Shown here one piece after another: positions 16,335 to 25,030 of a stretch of DNA of 64,000 nt (positions are counted from its first letter, which is position 1; the number at the start of each line of letters is the position of its first letter). The position numbers and the translations under genes were made by a program. This DNA is from Rhodococcus zopfii NBRC 100606 = JCM 9919. Its GTDB lineage: Bacteria > Actinomycetota > Actinomycetes > Mycobacteriales > Mycobacteriaceae. Under the pieces are notes generated by a model. It was not told the DNA's origin and made no database searches. It was given only the letters and a program-made list of their open reading frames with translations. The stretch covers positions 1 through 64,000 of the forward strand of contig NZ_BCXI01000037.1 in NCBI RefSeq assembly GCF_001895025.1. The letters run 5' to 3'.

Positions 16335-17875
16335 TGAGCGGGACGACCACCGGCGGCGAGCCCCGTCCGCGGCGTCCGCTGAAACAGCGGCGTCGGCTGA
16401 AACATCGGATCCCGACGTCGTTGCGTCAGCACTGGACGCTGCTGGTGGTGTTCGTCGCGTTCGTCACGACCGTGGGAACCGTGTTCGGATCCGCCAGGAT
16501 CCGTCCCTACATCACCGGGGACGCCGCGATCATCGCGTCGGAGATCACCGACAACATCAGCGGCACCGTCGATCTGTTCGACAGTTCGGTGCAGCACGAC
16601 GTGTCTCTCGAGATATCCGACGCCGAATACGACGACATGATCACCTCCTTCCAGAAGACCGATGAGAAGAAGTGGATCCTCGCCGATCTCACGATAGACG
16701 GCACATTCGTCAACGACGTGTCCGTGCGGCTCAAGGGCAACTCGACCCTCATGGGAGTGCGCGGCGACGACGCCGTGCCCGGCGGATCGGGTTTCCAGCC
16801 GCCGGAGGGCCTGGAACCGCCGGAGGGATCAGAACTGCCCGAGGACTTCGTTCCCGGGCACAGGGGTGGCATGATGTCGTCGGCTTCGGAGGACGATCCG
16901 ACCTCGCTGCCGCTGCTCATCAGCTTCGACGAGAACTCCTCCGGCCGCGCCTATCAGGGCATGACCGAGCTGTCGGTGCGCCCGGGAACACCGGTGCTGA
17001 ACGAGGCGATGGCGTTGTCGCTCACCGCCGAAACCGGCCAGCCGACACAGCGATACGCGTACACGGTGTACTCGATCAACGGCAGCGCCACGACGACGCG
17101 GCTGCTGCTCGAGCATCCCGACGACGGCTACGCCAATTCGTTGTTCGACGGTGACGGCTATCTGTACAAGGCAGATGCGAGTTCGCGTTTCGAGTACGTC
17201 GACGACGACCAGTCGTCCTATGCCGATCAGTTCAAGCAGATCAACGCCGTCGGGACCGGGAATCTGCAACCGATCGTGAACTTCTTGAAATGGATGGACA
17301 CGGCGAGCAGCGAAGAGTTCGACGCGCATCTGGGGGACTGGGTCGACGTCGAATCCTTCGCCCGCTACGTGGCGACGCAGAACCTGCTCGTCAACGGTGA
17401 CGACATGGCCGGACCGGGCCAGAACTACTACCTCTGGTTCGACCTGGACACGAAGAAGATCACCGTCGTGTCCTGGGATCTGAACCTGGCGATGCAGGGC
17501 GACACGAGCGCCGGCCCGCACGACTCGGTCGGCATGATGGGGCGCGGCGGTGACGGGCCCGGCGCGGGCATGCCGCCGCCGGAAGTGCCGACACCACCGC
17601 AGGACGGTGGATTGCCCGGGATGACGATGGGCAATCCGCTGAAGACCCGGCTCCTCGACTCGGACGCATTCACGGCCGTGTACGAGAGTGCCTACTGGGG
17701 TCTGTTCGAGCAGATGTACGGCAGTGGGCGTGCCGGCGAACTCCTGGACGAGATCGCCGCGACCGTCCCGGTGAGCGACGGCCTCACCCGGGAAACCCTG
17801 CAGGCGAGCGTCGATTCGATGCGCACGTGGATCGATCAGCGCACGGACGCCTTGGTAGCCCTGCGTGATCAGTGA
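16334..17875 (+). CDS. CotH-kinase family membrane-anchored protein
   Basis: The 513-residue protein has a basic N-terminus, one membrane anchor near residues 34-53, and an extracytoplasmic CotH domain. Recognisable parts are VSVRLKGNSTL, the strand FDENSSGRAYQGMTELSVRPG, and the acidic DLDTKKITVVSWDLNLAM. CotH proteins are atypical secreted protein kinases. The usual loops are expanded by Pro/Gly-rich insertions near residues 150-180 and 405-440. It is the last gene of the VTC-DUF4956-CotH unit. Target proteins are unknown. Confidence 0.85.
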   Translation: MSGTTTGGEPRPRRPLKQRRRLKHRIPTSLRQHWTLLVVFVAFVTTVGTVFGSARIRPYITGDAAIIASEITDNISGTVDLFDSSVQHDVSLEISDAEYDDMITSFQKTDEKKWILADLTIDGTFVNDVSVRLKGNSTLMGVRGDDAVPGGSGFQPPEGLEPPEGSELPEDFVPGHRGGMMSSASEDDPTSLPLLISFDENSSGRAYQGMTELSVRPGTPVLNEAMALSLTAETGQPTQRYAYTVYSINGSATTTRLLLEHPDDGYANSLFDGDGYLYKADASSRFEYVDDDQSSYADQFKQINAVGTGNLQPIVNFLKWMDTASSEEFDAHLGDWVDVESFARYVATQNLLVNGDDMAGPGQNYYLWFDLDTKKITVVSWDLNLAMQGDTSAGPHDSVGMMGRGGDGPGAGMPPPEVPTPPQDGGLPGMTMGNPLKTRLLDSDAFTAVYESAYWGLFEQMYGSGRAGELLDEIAATVPVSDGLTRETLQASVDSMRTWIDQRTDALVALRDQ

Positions 17876-17892
17876 CGGAGCCCCGGAACGAG

Positions 17893-18513
17893 CTATCGCT
17901 CTTTCAGCTGCCATTCGGCGAGGTCGATCGCCGTGGAGATCGCCTCCGCGAGAACGGCGAGGCGTTCGTCGGGTCCCGGCGCGGACAGCAGGGCGAGTCG
18001 GTCGGCCTCGCCCATCGGCACCCACCGCGACAGCGCGTACAGCCGGGCTCCGGGCTCGTCGGGCAGGTCGTCGGCGCGCGGGGGCGTCACGCCGTCCTCG
18101 GTGAGCCGGTCGAGCAGTCCGTACAGCTTCCCGAACAGTCCCGTCAGCCCGGACAGATCCGTGCCCTCGGACGGTGTGTCGGGCCACGGCTCGACCTCGG
18201 CCCGCGGGTACGGATCGTCCGGCAACCACCGGAGGATGCGGATCCGCTCCTCGGCGAGGCATTCGAGCCGGTGGTGGCCGCCGCCGAGTTCGGTGTCGAC
18301 GACGATCCGCGCGACCGTCCCGACGCCGTACCGGACGTCGCCGCCGCCGACCTCGTGTCCGCGCGCGATGAGCACGACACCGAAGCGCGGCCCGTCGGGT
18401 GCGGCCAGGCAGTCGTCGACCAGTTGCTGATACCGGGGTTCGAACACACGCAACGGCAGGTGATCGCCCGGTAGCAGCGCTGTTCCCAGCGGGAACATCG
18501 GCAGGATCGACAT
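17893..18513 (-). CDS. LON substrate-binding domain protein
   Basis: The 206-residue protein is a stand-alone Lon N-terminal (PUA-like) domain, seen in MFPLGTALLPGDHLPLRVFEPRY at the N-terminus, GVVLIARGHEVGGGD and VGTVARIV. It has no AAA+ or protease domain, so it is not a protease itself. Such proteins may bind unfolded peptides, but the function is not established. The ATG at 18513 is preceded by an in-frame GTG at 18516. It lies 7 bp after the DUF309 gene and is probably co-transcribed. Confidence 0.86.
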   Translation of the reverse strand: MSILPMFPLGTALLPGDHLPLRVFEPRYQQLVDDCLAAPDGPRFGVVLIARGHEVGGGDVRYGVGTVARIVVDTELGGGHHRLECLAEERIRILRWLPDDPYPRAEVEPWPDTPSEGTDLSGLTGLFGKLYGLLDRLTEDGVTPPRADDLPDEPGARLYALSRWVPMGEADRLALLSAPGPDERLAVLAEAISTAIDLAEWQLKER

Positions 18514-18520
18514 CACCGCA

Positions 18521-18994
18521 TCATGGCATCCGCAGGCGCGGCACGGGCGGTTCGGGGATCGGGTCGCCGCGGTCGATCTCGGCGAGAAGGTGGTCCGCCC
18601 ACGCGGACAGGCCGTCGATGTCCAGGCCGTGCGGGGGCGCGTCCTCGTAGTGCCGCACCCGCGCCTGCCCCTGTTCGAGCAGCGAGGCGGCGCCCGACGG
18701 GTTGCCGCGCAGCAGGTGGGTCAGCCCGACCGCGAGCTGCGCGAGCCCCTGCCACAGGGTGCGTTCCTCGAGCGGCGCGGATTTCCACGACCCTTCGAAC
18801 ACCTCGTGTGCGTGGAACGGGTACCCGTGGTCGAGCAGTCGCTGGGCCTCGGTGATGGCCTCGTTCGGGGACAGGTCGAGGTCCTCGGGGACGGGGTCGA
18901 CGCCCTCCTCGCCGTAGGGGAGTGGACGGCCCAGCGCGTCACGGGGGCGGGCGTTCTTCGGCTTGCCGTCGGGGTCCCGATCGCGCTCGGTCAT
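18521..18994 (-). CDS. DUF309-domain protein
   Basis: The 157-residue protein contains the DUF309 helical motif HGYPFHAHEVFEGSWK followed by LWQGLAQLAVGLTHLLRGN. These histidines and glutamates suggest a metal or small-ligand site, but the family has no assigned function. The N-terminus is charged and probably disordered. I chose ATG 18994 (MTERDRDPDG); an upstream in-frame start at 19024 adds ten residues. It is the first gene of a two-gene leftward unit with the LON-domain protein. Confidence 0.82.
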   Translation of the reverse strand: MTERDRDPDGKPKNARPRDALGRPLPYGEEGVDPVPEDLDLSPNEAITEAQRLLDHGYPFHAHEVFEGSWKSAPLEERTLWQGLAQLAVGLTHLLRGNPSGAASLLEQGQARVRHYEDAPPHGLDIDGLSAWADHLLAEIDRGDPIPEPPVPRLRMP

Positions 18995-19113
18995 GTCGTC
19001 GAGACTACTCCCGGACAACCGCACTCCGTGGCAACATCCGCGCGCGGGGTGGCATCGGCGGTTGTCCAGTGGCCGTGCGGATTTCGCGGCGCGGCACGCC
19101 TACGACCTACGGC

Positions 19114-19716
19114 TCAGTGCACGGCGCCGACGAGGCGCAGCGCGAGATCGGCGTAGAGCGCGCCGATGGTTTCGGGATCCTGGTAGCGGCCCGACGGGTA
19201 CCAGCGGCAGATGTCGACGCACAGCGACATCAGCGCGAGGGTGACGCCCTCGGCGTCGGGCACGGTGAACTCACCGGCGGCGAGGCCGGCGTCGACGACG
19301 TCGCGGACCACCTGCGTGGTGCGCCGCCGCAGTCCGGTGATGACGCGGTAGTGCTCCGGGGTGAGAGCGGTGAGTTCGTACTGGACAACGCGGGCACGGC
19401 TGTGGTTCTCGGCCTGCCATTCGGCGAAGCACCGGACGATCGTGGTGAGGCGACGGGTGGCGTCGGTGTCGGGGATGTCGGCGTCCTGCACGACCCGCAG
19501 CGCCAGGTCGTGCCCCTCGTAGCTGATCGCGTAGAGCAGTTCTTCCTTGGATTTGTAGTGCGGGTACATCGCGGCCGGGCTCATGTCGAGGCGCGCGGCG
19601 ATCTGCCGGGTGGTGGTGCCGCCGTACCCGTTCTCGGCGAACGCCTCGACGGCGGCTTCCCGTAGTCGGGCCGCTGCCTTGGATCCGCTGATCACGGCGT
19701 CTCTCGATGTGGTCAC
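19114..19716 (-). CDS. TetR-family repressor of the acyl-CoA dehydrogenase operon
   Basis: The protein is about 200 residues with an N-terminal TetR HTH (AAVEAFAENGYGGTTTRQIAARLDMSPAAMYPHYKSKEELLYAI) and a helical ligand-binding C-terminus. The GTG at 19716 is preceded by GGGAG at 7 nt spacing; an ATG at 19779 would place the N-terminus inside the operator region. It is divergent from the acyl-CoA dehydrogenase gene, and two palindromes TAAGC-N4-GCTTA lie between them. By analogy with FadR/KstR-type regulators the ligand may be an acyl-CoA. Confidence 0.88.
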   Translation of the reverse strand: MTTSRDAVISGSKAAARLREAAVEAFAENGYGGTTTRQIAARLDMSPAAMYPHYKSKEELLYAISYEGHDLALRVVQDADIPDTDATRRLTTIVRCFAEWQAENHSRARVVQYELTALTPEHYRVITGLRRRTTQVVRDVVDAGLAAGEFTVPDAEGVTLALMSLCVDICRWYPSGRYQDPETIGALYADLALRLVGAVH

Positions 19717-19772
19717 TGTCGCTCTCCCTGCGTTGCCCCGGCAGTTGACAACCTGCCTCACAGGGTCCACCA

Positions 19773-19786
19773 TAAGCAAACGCTTA
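19773..19786. promoter_or_regulatory. TetR operator 1
   Basis: TAAGCAAACGCTTA is a 14-bp inverted repeat (TAAGC-N4-GCTTA) in the divergent region between the TetR gene and the acyl-CoA dehydrogenase gene. A second copy starts 19 bp away. Confidence 0.75.
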
Positions 19787-19791
19787 GATTA

Positions 19792-19805
19792 TAAGCGAGT
19801 GCTTA
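19792..19805. promoter_or_regulatory. TetR operator 2
   Basis: TAAGCGAGTGCTTA has the same arms as the site at 19773 and an identical GATTA-type 3' flank. It ends 16 bp before the acyl-CoA dehydrogenase ATG, so occupancy would block initiation. Confidence 0.75.
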
Positions 19806-19821
19806 GATTAGGAGCGGTTGA

Positions 19822-20967
19822 ATGCGACGCACCCTGTACGGTCCCGATCACGAGGCGTTCCGCGAGTCGGCTCGCGAGTTCGTGAACCGGTTCGTGCTGC
19901 CCCGTGCCGAGGAACTCATCGAACGTCACGAGATTCCCCGCGACATCTGGATCGAAGCGGGCAAGGCCGGCTTCCTCGGACTCGAGATCCCCGAGCGCTT
20001 CGGCGGCATGGAGGCCGGCGACTACCGCTTCAACGCGGTCCTCGCCGAGGAGTTCGCCCGCGCGAACATGGCGCTGTCGTCGTCGCTCGGCATCCACTCC
20101 GACATCACCGTGCCGTACATCGTCCACCTGGGTAACGAGGAGCAGCGCGAGCGCTGGCTTCCGCGTTGCGTCACCGGTGAGCTGATCTGTGCGATCGGCA
20201 TGACCGAACCGTCCGGTGGTTCGGACCTCGCCAACCTCAAGACCACCGCGGTCCGCGACGGCGACGACTGGATCCTCAACGGCGCGAAGACCTTCATCAC
20301 CAACGGCTACAACTGCGACCTGGTGGTCGTCGCGGCCCGCACCGATCCGTCGAAGGGCGCCAAGGGCATCTCGCTGCTCGTCGTCGAGCGCGGCATGGAG
20401 GGCTTCGAGAACGGCCGCAAGCTCGACAAGGTCGGCCAGCCCGAGGCCGACACCGCCGAACTGTTCTTCAAGGACGTTCGCGTCCCGGGCAAGAACCTCC
20501 TCGGCGAAGAGGGCATGGGCTTCATCTCGATGATGAAGCTGCTCCCGCAGGAACGCCTCGGCTCCGCCGTCAACAACGTGCACCACGCCAAGCACATCCT
20601 GCTCGAGACCATCGAGTACGCCAAGGAGCGCAAGGCGTTCGGCAAGGCCATCGGCACCATGCAGTACAACAAGTTCCTGCTCGCCGAGCTCGTCACCAAG
20701 ATCGAGGTCGCCGAGGCGTACGTCGACCAGGCCGTCGAGGCCCACGCCGACGGTGAGCTCAGCGCCGTCGACGCCGCCAAGGCGAAGTGGTGGTCGGCGC
20801 AGACGCAGTCCGAGGTTCTCGACGCGTGCGTGCAGATTCACGGCGGCTACGGCTTCATGAACGAGTACCGTGTGGCCCGTGCCTGGAAGGATGCCCGCGT
20901 CACTAAGATCTGGGCCGGCACCAACGAGATCATGAAGGAACTCATCGGCCGCGATCTCGGCCTGTAG
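19822..20967 (+). CDS. Acyl-CoA dehydrogenase
   Basis: This 381-residue flavoenzyme oxidises acyl-CoA to trans-2-enoyl-CoA. Signatures are CAIGMTEPSGGSDLANLKT (FAD/substrate loop), WILNGAKTFITNG, and IHGGYGFMNEYRVARAWKDARV. The position of the MCAD catalytic Glu (YEGT) is Ala here (WAGTNEI). The likely base is Glu244 in LLPQERLG, the location used by isovaleryl- and long-chain acyl-CoA dehydrogenases. It heads a fadE-thiolase operon under the divergent TetR. The chain-length preference cannot be read from sequence. Confidence 0.92.
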   Translation: MRRTLYGPDHEAFRESAREFVNRFVLPRAEELIERHEIPRDIWIEAGKAGFLGLEIPERFGGMEAGDYRFNAVLAEEFARANMALSSSLGIHSDITVPYIVHLGNEEQRERWLPRCVTGELICAIGMTEPSGGSDLANLKTTAVRDGDDWILNGAKTFITNGYNCDLVVVAARTDPSKGAKGISLLVVERGMEGFENGRKLDKVGQPEADTAELFFKDVRVPGKNLLGEEGMGFISMMKLLPQERLGSAVNNVHHAKHILLETIEYAKERKAFGKAIGTMQYNKFLLAELVTKIEVAEAYVDQAVEAHADGELSAVDAAKAKWWSAQTQSEVLDACVQIHGGYGFMNEYRVARAWKDARVTKIWAGTNEIMKELIGRDLGL

Positions 20968-21004
20968 TCCCACTGATTCGTCACTTACTCCGAAGGAGCT
21001 TCCG

Positions 21005-22222
21005 ATGCCCGAAGCAGTGATCGTCTCCGCAGTACGTTCGCCCATCGGCCGCGCGATGAAGGGTTCGCTCAAGTCGGTGCGCCCCGACGACATGGCCGCC
21101 CAGATGGTGGCCGCCGCGCTCGCGAAGGTCCCCGAGCTCGACCCCACCGAGATCGACGATCTCCTCATGGGTTGCGGCCAACCCGCCGGCCAGTCCGGCT
21201 TCAACATCGCACGGACCGTCGCGGTGCAGCTCGGCTACGACTTCCTGCCGGGCGTGACCGTCAACCGGTACTGCTCGTCGTCGCTGCAGACCACCCGCAT
21301 GGCGCTGCACGCGATCAAGGCCGGCGAGGGTGACGTGTTCGTCTCCGCCGGTGTCGAGTCGGTGTCGAGCTACATCACCGGCAACGCCGACGGCCTGCCG
21401 AACACGAAGAACCCGCTCTACGCGGACGCCGAGGCCCGCACCGCGAAGCTCGCCGAGGGCGGCACCGCGTGGACCGATCCGCGTCAGGACGGCCTGCTGC
21501 CCGACGTCTACATCGCGATGGGCCAGACCGCCGAGAACGTCGCCTCGTTCACCGGGATCTCCCGTGAGGATCAGGACCGGTGGGGCGTCCGGTCGCAGAA
21601 CCGTGCGGAAGATGCCATCAAGTCCGGGTTCTTCGAGAAGGAGATCACCCCGCTGACGCTGCCCGACGGCACCGTCGTCTCCACCGACGACGGCCCGCGC
21701 GCCGGCACCACGTACGAGGCGGTCAGCCAGCTCAAGCCGGTGTTCCGCCCGGACGGCACGATCACCGCCGGCAACGCGTGCCCGCTCAACGACGGGGCCG
21801 CGGCGCTGGTGATCATGTCCGACACCAAGGCCAAGGCGCTGGGTCTGACCCCGCTCGCGCGCGTCGTCTCGACCGGTGTGTCGGGTCTGTCGCCGGAGAT
21901 CATGGGCCTCGGCCCGATCGAGGCCGTGAAGAAGGCGCTGGCGCTGGCCGGCAAGTCGGTGTCCGACATCGATCTGTTCGAGATCAACGAGGCGTTCGCC
22001 GTGCAGGTGCTCGGCTCGGCCCGGGAACTGGGCATCGACGAGGACAAGCTCAACGTCTCCGGCGGTGCGATCGCACTCGGACACCCGTTCGGTATGACGG
22101 GTGCGCGCATCACGAACACGCTGATCAACAACCTGCAGGCCCACGACAAGCAGTTCGGCGTCGAGACCATGTGCGTCGGCGGCGGCCAGGGCATGGCGAT
22201 GGTCCTCGAGCGCCTGAGCTGA
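21005..22222 (+). CDS. Acetyl-CoA acyltransferase (degradative thiolase)
   Basis: The 405-residue thiolase carries the nucleophile Cys90 in VNRYCSSSLQT, NEAFAVQ, the His motif GHPFGMTG and the second catalytic Cys in CVGGGQG. It lies 37 bp after the acyl-CoA dehydrogenase with GAAGGAG before the ATG, so the two are one operon. The cysteine-loop serine run resembles FadA5/FadA6-type thiolases rather than PcaF. It probably cleaves a 3-ketoacyl-CoA produced downstream of the dehydrogenase. A strong terminator follows. Confidence 0.91.
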   Translation: MPEAVIVSAVRSPIGRAMKGSLKSVRPDDMAAQMVAAALAKVPELDPTEIDDLLMGCGQPAGQSGFNIARTVAVQLGYDFLPGVTVNRYCSSSLQTTRMALHAIKAGEGDVFVSAGVESVSSYITGNADGLPNTKNPLYADAEARTAKLAEGGTAWTDPRQDGLLPDVYIAMGQTAENVASFTGISREDQDRWGVRSQNRAEDAIKSGFFEKEITPLTLPDGTVVSTDDGPRAGTTYEAVSQLKPVFRPDGTITAGNACPLNDGAAALVIMSDTKAKALGLTPLARVVSTGVSGLSPEIMGLGPIEAVKKALALAGKSVSDIDLFEINEAFAVQVLGSARELGIDEDKLNVSGGAIALGHPFGMTGARITNTLINNLQAHDKQFGVETMCVGGGQGMAMVLERLS

Positions 22223-22248
22223 CACCCACATAGGCAAGGGTTAACACA

Positions 22249-22292
22249 CCATTAGGCCGTATGTCTGAAAAGACATGCGGCCTAATGGTTTT
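22249..22292 (+). terminator. Rho-independent terminator after the thiolase
   Basis: An 18-bp stem with one G:U wobble (22249-22266 with 22271-22288), a GAAA tetraloop and a TTTT tail form a textbook intrinsic terminator. Confidence 0.93.
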
Positions 22293-22305
22293 CGGGCGTG
22301 TCCGG

Positions 22306-22335
22306 TTGGAGACTCGCCTCCGTTTGGGCTATACA
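22306..22335 (+). promoter_or_regulatory. Candidate sigma-70-type promoter of the SDR pair
   Basis: TTGGAG (22306-22311) and TATACA (22330-22335) are separated by 18 bp, just after the thiolase terminator and about 34 bp before the GTG start of the first SDR. It is a reasonable match for the group 1 sigma factor of actinobacteria. Confidence 0.5.
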
Positions 22336-22368
22336 CATCGGTAGCCCCGTCACTTTCCAGGAGAAACT

Positions 22369-23130
22369 GTGTCCGCTCTCGACAGGTTCCGCCTCGACGA
22401 TCGCGTCGCAATCGTCACCGGCGCATCATCCGGCCTCGGTGTCGCGTTCGCGCAGGCGCTGGCCGAGGCCGGGGCCGACGTCGTGCTCGCGGCCCGCCGC
22501 GCCGACCGGCTCGCGGAGACCGCCGAGCTCGTCCGCGCCGCCGGACGTCGCGCGGTCACCGTCGAAACCGACATCGCCGACCCGGACCAGGCGCAGCGCA
22601 TGGTCGACGCCGCCGTCGAACAGTTCGGCAAGGTCGACATCCTCGTCAACAACGCCGGCATCGGCACCGCGGTCCCCGCCACGAAGGAGACCCCGGACCA
22701 GTTCCGCCGCGTCATCGACATCAACCTCAACGGCTCCTACTGGGCCGCGCAGGCCGCCGGTCGCGTGATGCAGCCGGGCAGCTCGATCGTCAACATCTCC
22801 TCCATCCTCGGCATCACCACCGCGGGCCTGCCGCAGGCCGCGTACGCCGCCAGCAAGGCCGGCGTCATCGGCCTGACCCGCGACCTCGCGCAGCAGTGGG
22901 GCGCCCGCAAGGGCATCCGCGTCAACTCGATCGCCCCGGGATTCTTCGCGACCGAGATGACCGACGAATACCCCGACGGATACATCGACAGCATGACGTC
23001 GCGGATCGTCCTCGGCCGGACCGGTGACCCGGCCGAGCTCGCCGCGACCCTCGTGTGGCTGGTCTCCGACGCGGCCGGGTACGTGACCGGCCAGACCCTC
23101 GCGGTCGACGGTGGCCTCACAATCAACTGA
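22369..23130 (+). CDS. Short-chain dehydrogenase/reductase
   Basis: A classical 253-residue SDR with cofactor motif TGASSGLG (about residues 17-24), NNAG, catalytic Ser in NISSILG, and the YAASK active-site Tyr/Lys. The C-terminus GQTLAVDGGLTIN is typical. ARRADR after the second strand favours NADP(H). GTG at 22369 is preceded by AGGAG. It is followed by a second SDR with a 28-bp gap. The neighbourhood suggests a 3-hydroxyacyl-CoA or related alcohol substrate, but this is inference. Confidence 0.9.
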   Translation: MSALDRFRLDDRVAIVTGASSGLGVAFAQALAEAGADVVLAARRADRLAETAELVRAAGRRAVTVETDIADPDQAQRMVDAAVEQFGKVDILVNNAGIGTAVPATKETPDQFRRVIDINLNGSYWAAQAAGRVMQPGSSIVNISSILGITTAGLPQAAYAASKAGVIGLTRDLAQQWGARKGIRVNSIAPGFFATEMTDEYPDGYIDSMTSRIVLGRTGDPAELAATLVWLVSDAAGYVTGQTLAVDGGLTIN

Positions 23131-23158
23131 TCGTCCACCCACCCCCTGGAGGTATGAA

Positions 23159-23917
23159 GTGAGCTCAACAGTCCGCACCGCCATCGTCACCGGAGCCGCA
23201 CGCGGCATCGGCGCCGCCGTCGCCAAGCGCCTTGCCGAGGACGGCCTGCAGGTCGCGGTCCTCGATCTCGACGCCGACGCCTGCGCCGACACCGTCGCCG
23301 CGATCGAGGCCGCGGGGGGCAAGGCCCTCGCGGTCGGCGCGAACGTCGCCGACGAGCAGTCCGTCGCCGCCGCGGTGGAGAAGATCGCCACCGAACTCGG
23401 TGAGCCCACCGTTCTGATCAACAACGCCGGCATCACCCGCGACAACCTGCTGTTCAAGATGACCGTCGAGGACTGGGACGCGGTCATGGCGGTGCACCTG
23501 CGCGGCGCCTTCCTCATGACCCGCGCCACCCAGAAGTACATGGTGAACAACCAGTTCGGCCGCATCGTCAACCTGTCGAGCACGTCCGCGCAGGGCAACC
23601 GCGGGCAGGTCAACTACTCCGCCGCCAAGGCCGGTATGCAGGGCTTCACCAAGACCCTCGCGATCGAGCTCGGCAAGTTCGGCGTCACCGCCAACGCGAT
23701 CGCACCGGGCTTCATCGAGACCGAGATGACCGCCGCGACCGCCGCGCGCGTCGGCGTCCCGTTCGAGGACTACAAGGCCGCCGCCGCGTCGCAGATCCCT
23801 GTTGCGCGCGTCGGCAAGCCGGAGGACATCGCGCACACCGCGTCGTTCCTCGCGTCCGAGGGGTCCGGCTTCGTGTCGGGTCAGGTCATCTACGTTGCCG
23901 GTGGTCCGAAGGACTGA
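23159..23917 (+). CDS. fabG: 3-oxoacyl-ACP/CoA reductase (FabG-like SDR)
   Basis: This 252-residue SDR resembles FabG: TGAARGIG near residue 9, NNAGITRDNLLFKMT, which is strongly FabG-like, catalytic VNYSAAKAG, and a C-terminus GFVSGQVIYVAGGP. It would reduce a 3-oxoacyl thioester with NADPH. GTG at 23159 has GGAGG 5-9 nt upstream; an earlier frame start at 23111 overlaps the preceding gene and is unlikely. Together with the preceding SDR and the convergent FabH-like gene it points to fatty or polyketide-like acyl metabolism. Confidence 0.88.
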   Translation: MSSTVRTAIVTGAARGIGAAVAKRLAEDGLQVAVLDLDADACADTVAAIEAAGGKALAVGANVADEQSVAAAVEKIATELGEPTVLINNAGITRDNLLFKMTVEDWDAVMAVHLRGAFLMTRATQKYMVNNQFGRIVNLSSTSAQGNRGQVNYSAAKAGMQGFTKTLAIELGKFGVTANAIAPGFIETEMTAATAARVGVPFEDYKAAAASQIPVARVGKPEDIAHTASFLASEGSGFVSGQVIYVAGGPKD

Positions 23918-23930
23918 ATCGAGCCGGACG

Positions 23931-23964
23931 CGGCGCTGCGGTCCCGGCCGGGACCGCAGCGCCG
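23931..23964. terminator. Bidirectional terminator fabG / fabH-like
   Basis: A perfect 15-bp stem (CGGCGCTGCGGTCCC and its complement) with loop GGCC lies between the convergent stop codons. Confidence 0.82.
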
Positions 23965-23983
23965 CTGTCGTTCCGGCGGGTCG

Positions 23984-25021
23984 TCACCCGAGCGACGGAA
24001 GCCGCACGACCTGCCCCGCATACGCGAGCCCCGCGCCGAATCCCAGCAGCAGTGCGGTGTCGCCGGGTTTCGCCTCGCCGGATCGGAGCAGCTGCTCCAT
24101 CGCGAGCGGAATCGACGCGGCGCTCGTGTTCCCGGTCTCGGCGATGTCCTGCGCGACCGCGACCGAATCGGGGAGGGACAACGCGCGAATCAACGCGTCG
24201 GTGATCCGGCTGTTGGCCTGATGCGGCACGAAGGCGTCCAGGTCGTCGACGGTGACCCCGGACTTGCTGAGGGCGTCGCGGCACGCCTTCTCCAGGAAGG
24301 TGACGGCCCACCGGAACACCGCGGCGCCGTTCATGCGGATGTAGGGCCGTTCGGGCACGGTCCCGCTGCCGCCGGCCGCCTCCACTTCCGCGAAGTACCG
24401 GGCGAAGTCCTTGTCCTGCTTGATGGCCTCGGTCTGGGAGCCGTCCGACCCCCACGCGACGGGGCCGATGCCCTCGGTGTCGGACGGTCCGACCACCGCG
24501 GCGCCGGCGCCGTCGGCGAAGATGAACGCGCACGTGCGGTCGGTGGGGTCGAGCAGATCCGAGAGTCGTTCGACACCGATCACGAGCACGTGGCGGGCCT
24601 GCCCCGCCCGGACCAGCGCCGCCGCGTTGCCCAGTGCGTAGCAGAAGCCCGCGCAGCCCGCGGAGATGTCGAACGCCGCGGTGTCGTGCATGCCGAGTTC
24701 GGTGGCCACGACCGCCCCGGCGGAGGGGCCGAGAACCATCTGCGACGACGTGGCCAGCACGACCGCGTCGATCTGGTCCACGGCCAGTCCCGCGGCGGAC
24801 AGCGCGTCGCGGGAAGCGGCCACGCTCATCGACACGATGGTCTCGTCGGGTTCGGCCCAGCGACGGGTGGCGATGCCGGAGCGGGTCCGGATCCATTCGT
24901 CGGAGGAATCGATGCGGTCGACGATCTCGGCGTTGGGCACGACGCGGCGGGGCCGGTACGCCCCGATGCCGAGCAGCGCGGCGTGCGTGACCGCGGGTGC
25001 GGTGGTGATAGCGGTGGGCAT
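23984..25021 (-). CDS. Beta-ketoacyl-ACP synthase III (FabH-like)
   Basis: The 345-residue protein has the FabH thiolase fold and triad: Cys123 in DISAGCAGF, His in VPHQAN and Asn in ETGNTSAAS. FabH condenses an acyl-CoA starter with malonyl-ACP. The genome's housekeeping FabH would normally sit in an FAS-II or KAS cluster; here the gene is solitary beside an acyl-CoA module, so it may serve a secondary pathway or process a degradation intermediate. The N-terminus has an extra 12 residues relative to E. coli FabH. Two palindromic decamers lie directly upstream of its ribosome binding site. Confidence 0.88.
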   Translation of the reverse strand: MPTAITTAPAVTHAALLGIGAYRPRRVVPNAEIVDRIDSSDEWIRTRSGIATRRWAEPDETIVSMSVAASRDALSAAGLAVDQIDAVVLATSSQMVLGPSAGAVVATELGMHDTAAFDISAGCAGFCYALGNAAALVRAGQARHVLVIGVERLSDLLDPTDRTCAFIFADGAGAAVVGPSDTEGIGPVAWGSDGSQTEAIKQDKDFARYFAEVEAAGGSGTVPERPYIRMNGAAVFRWAVTFLEKACRDALSKSGVTVDDLDAFVPHQANSRITDALIRALSLPDSVAVAQDIAETGNTSAASIPLAMEQLLRSGEAKPGDTALLLGFGAGLAYAGQVVRLPSLG

Positions 25022-25030
25022 GACGTCCTC

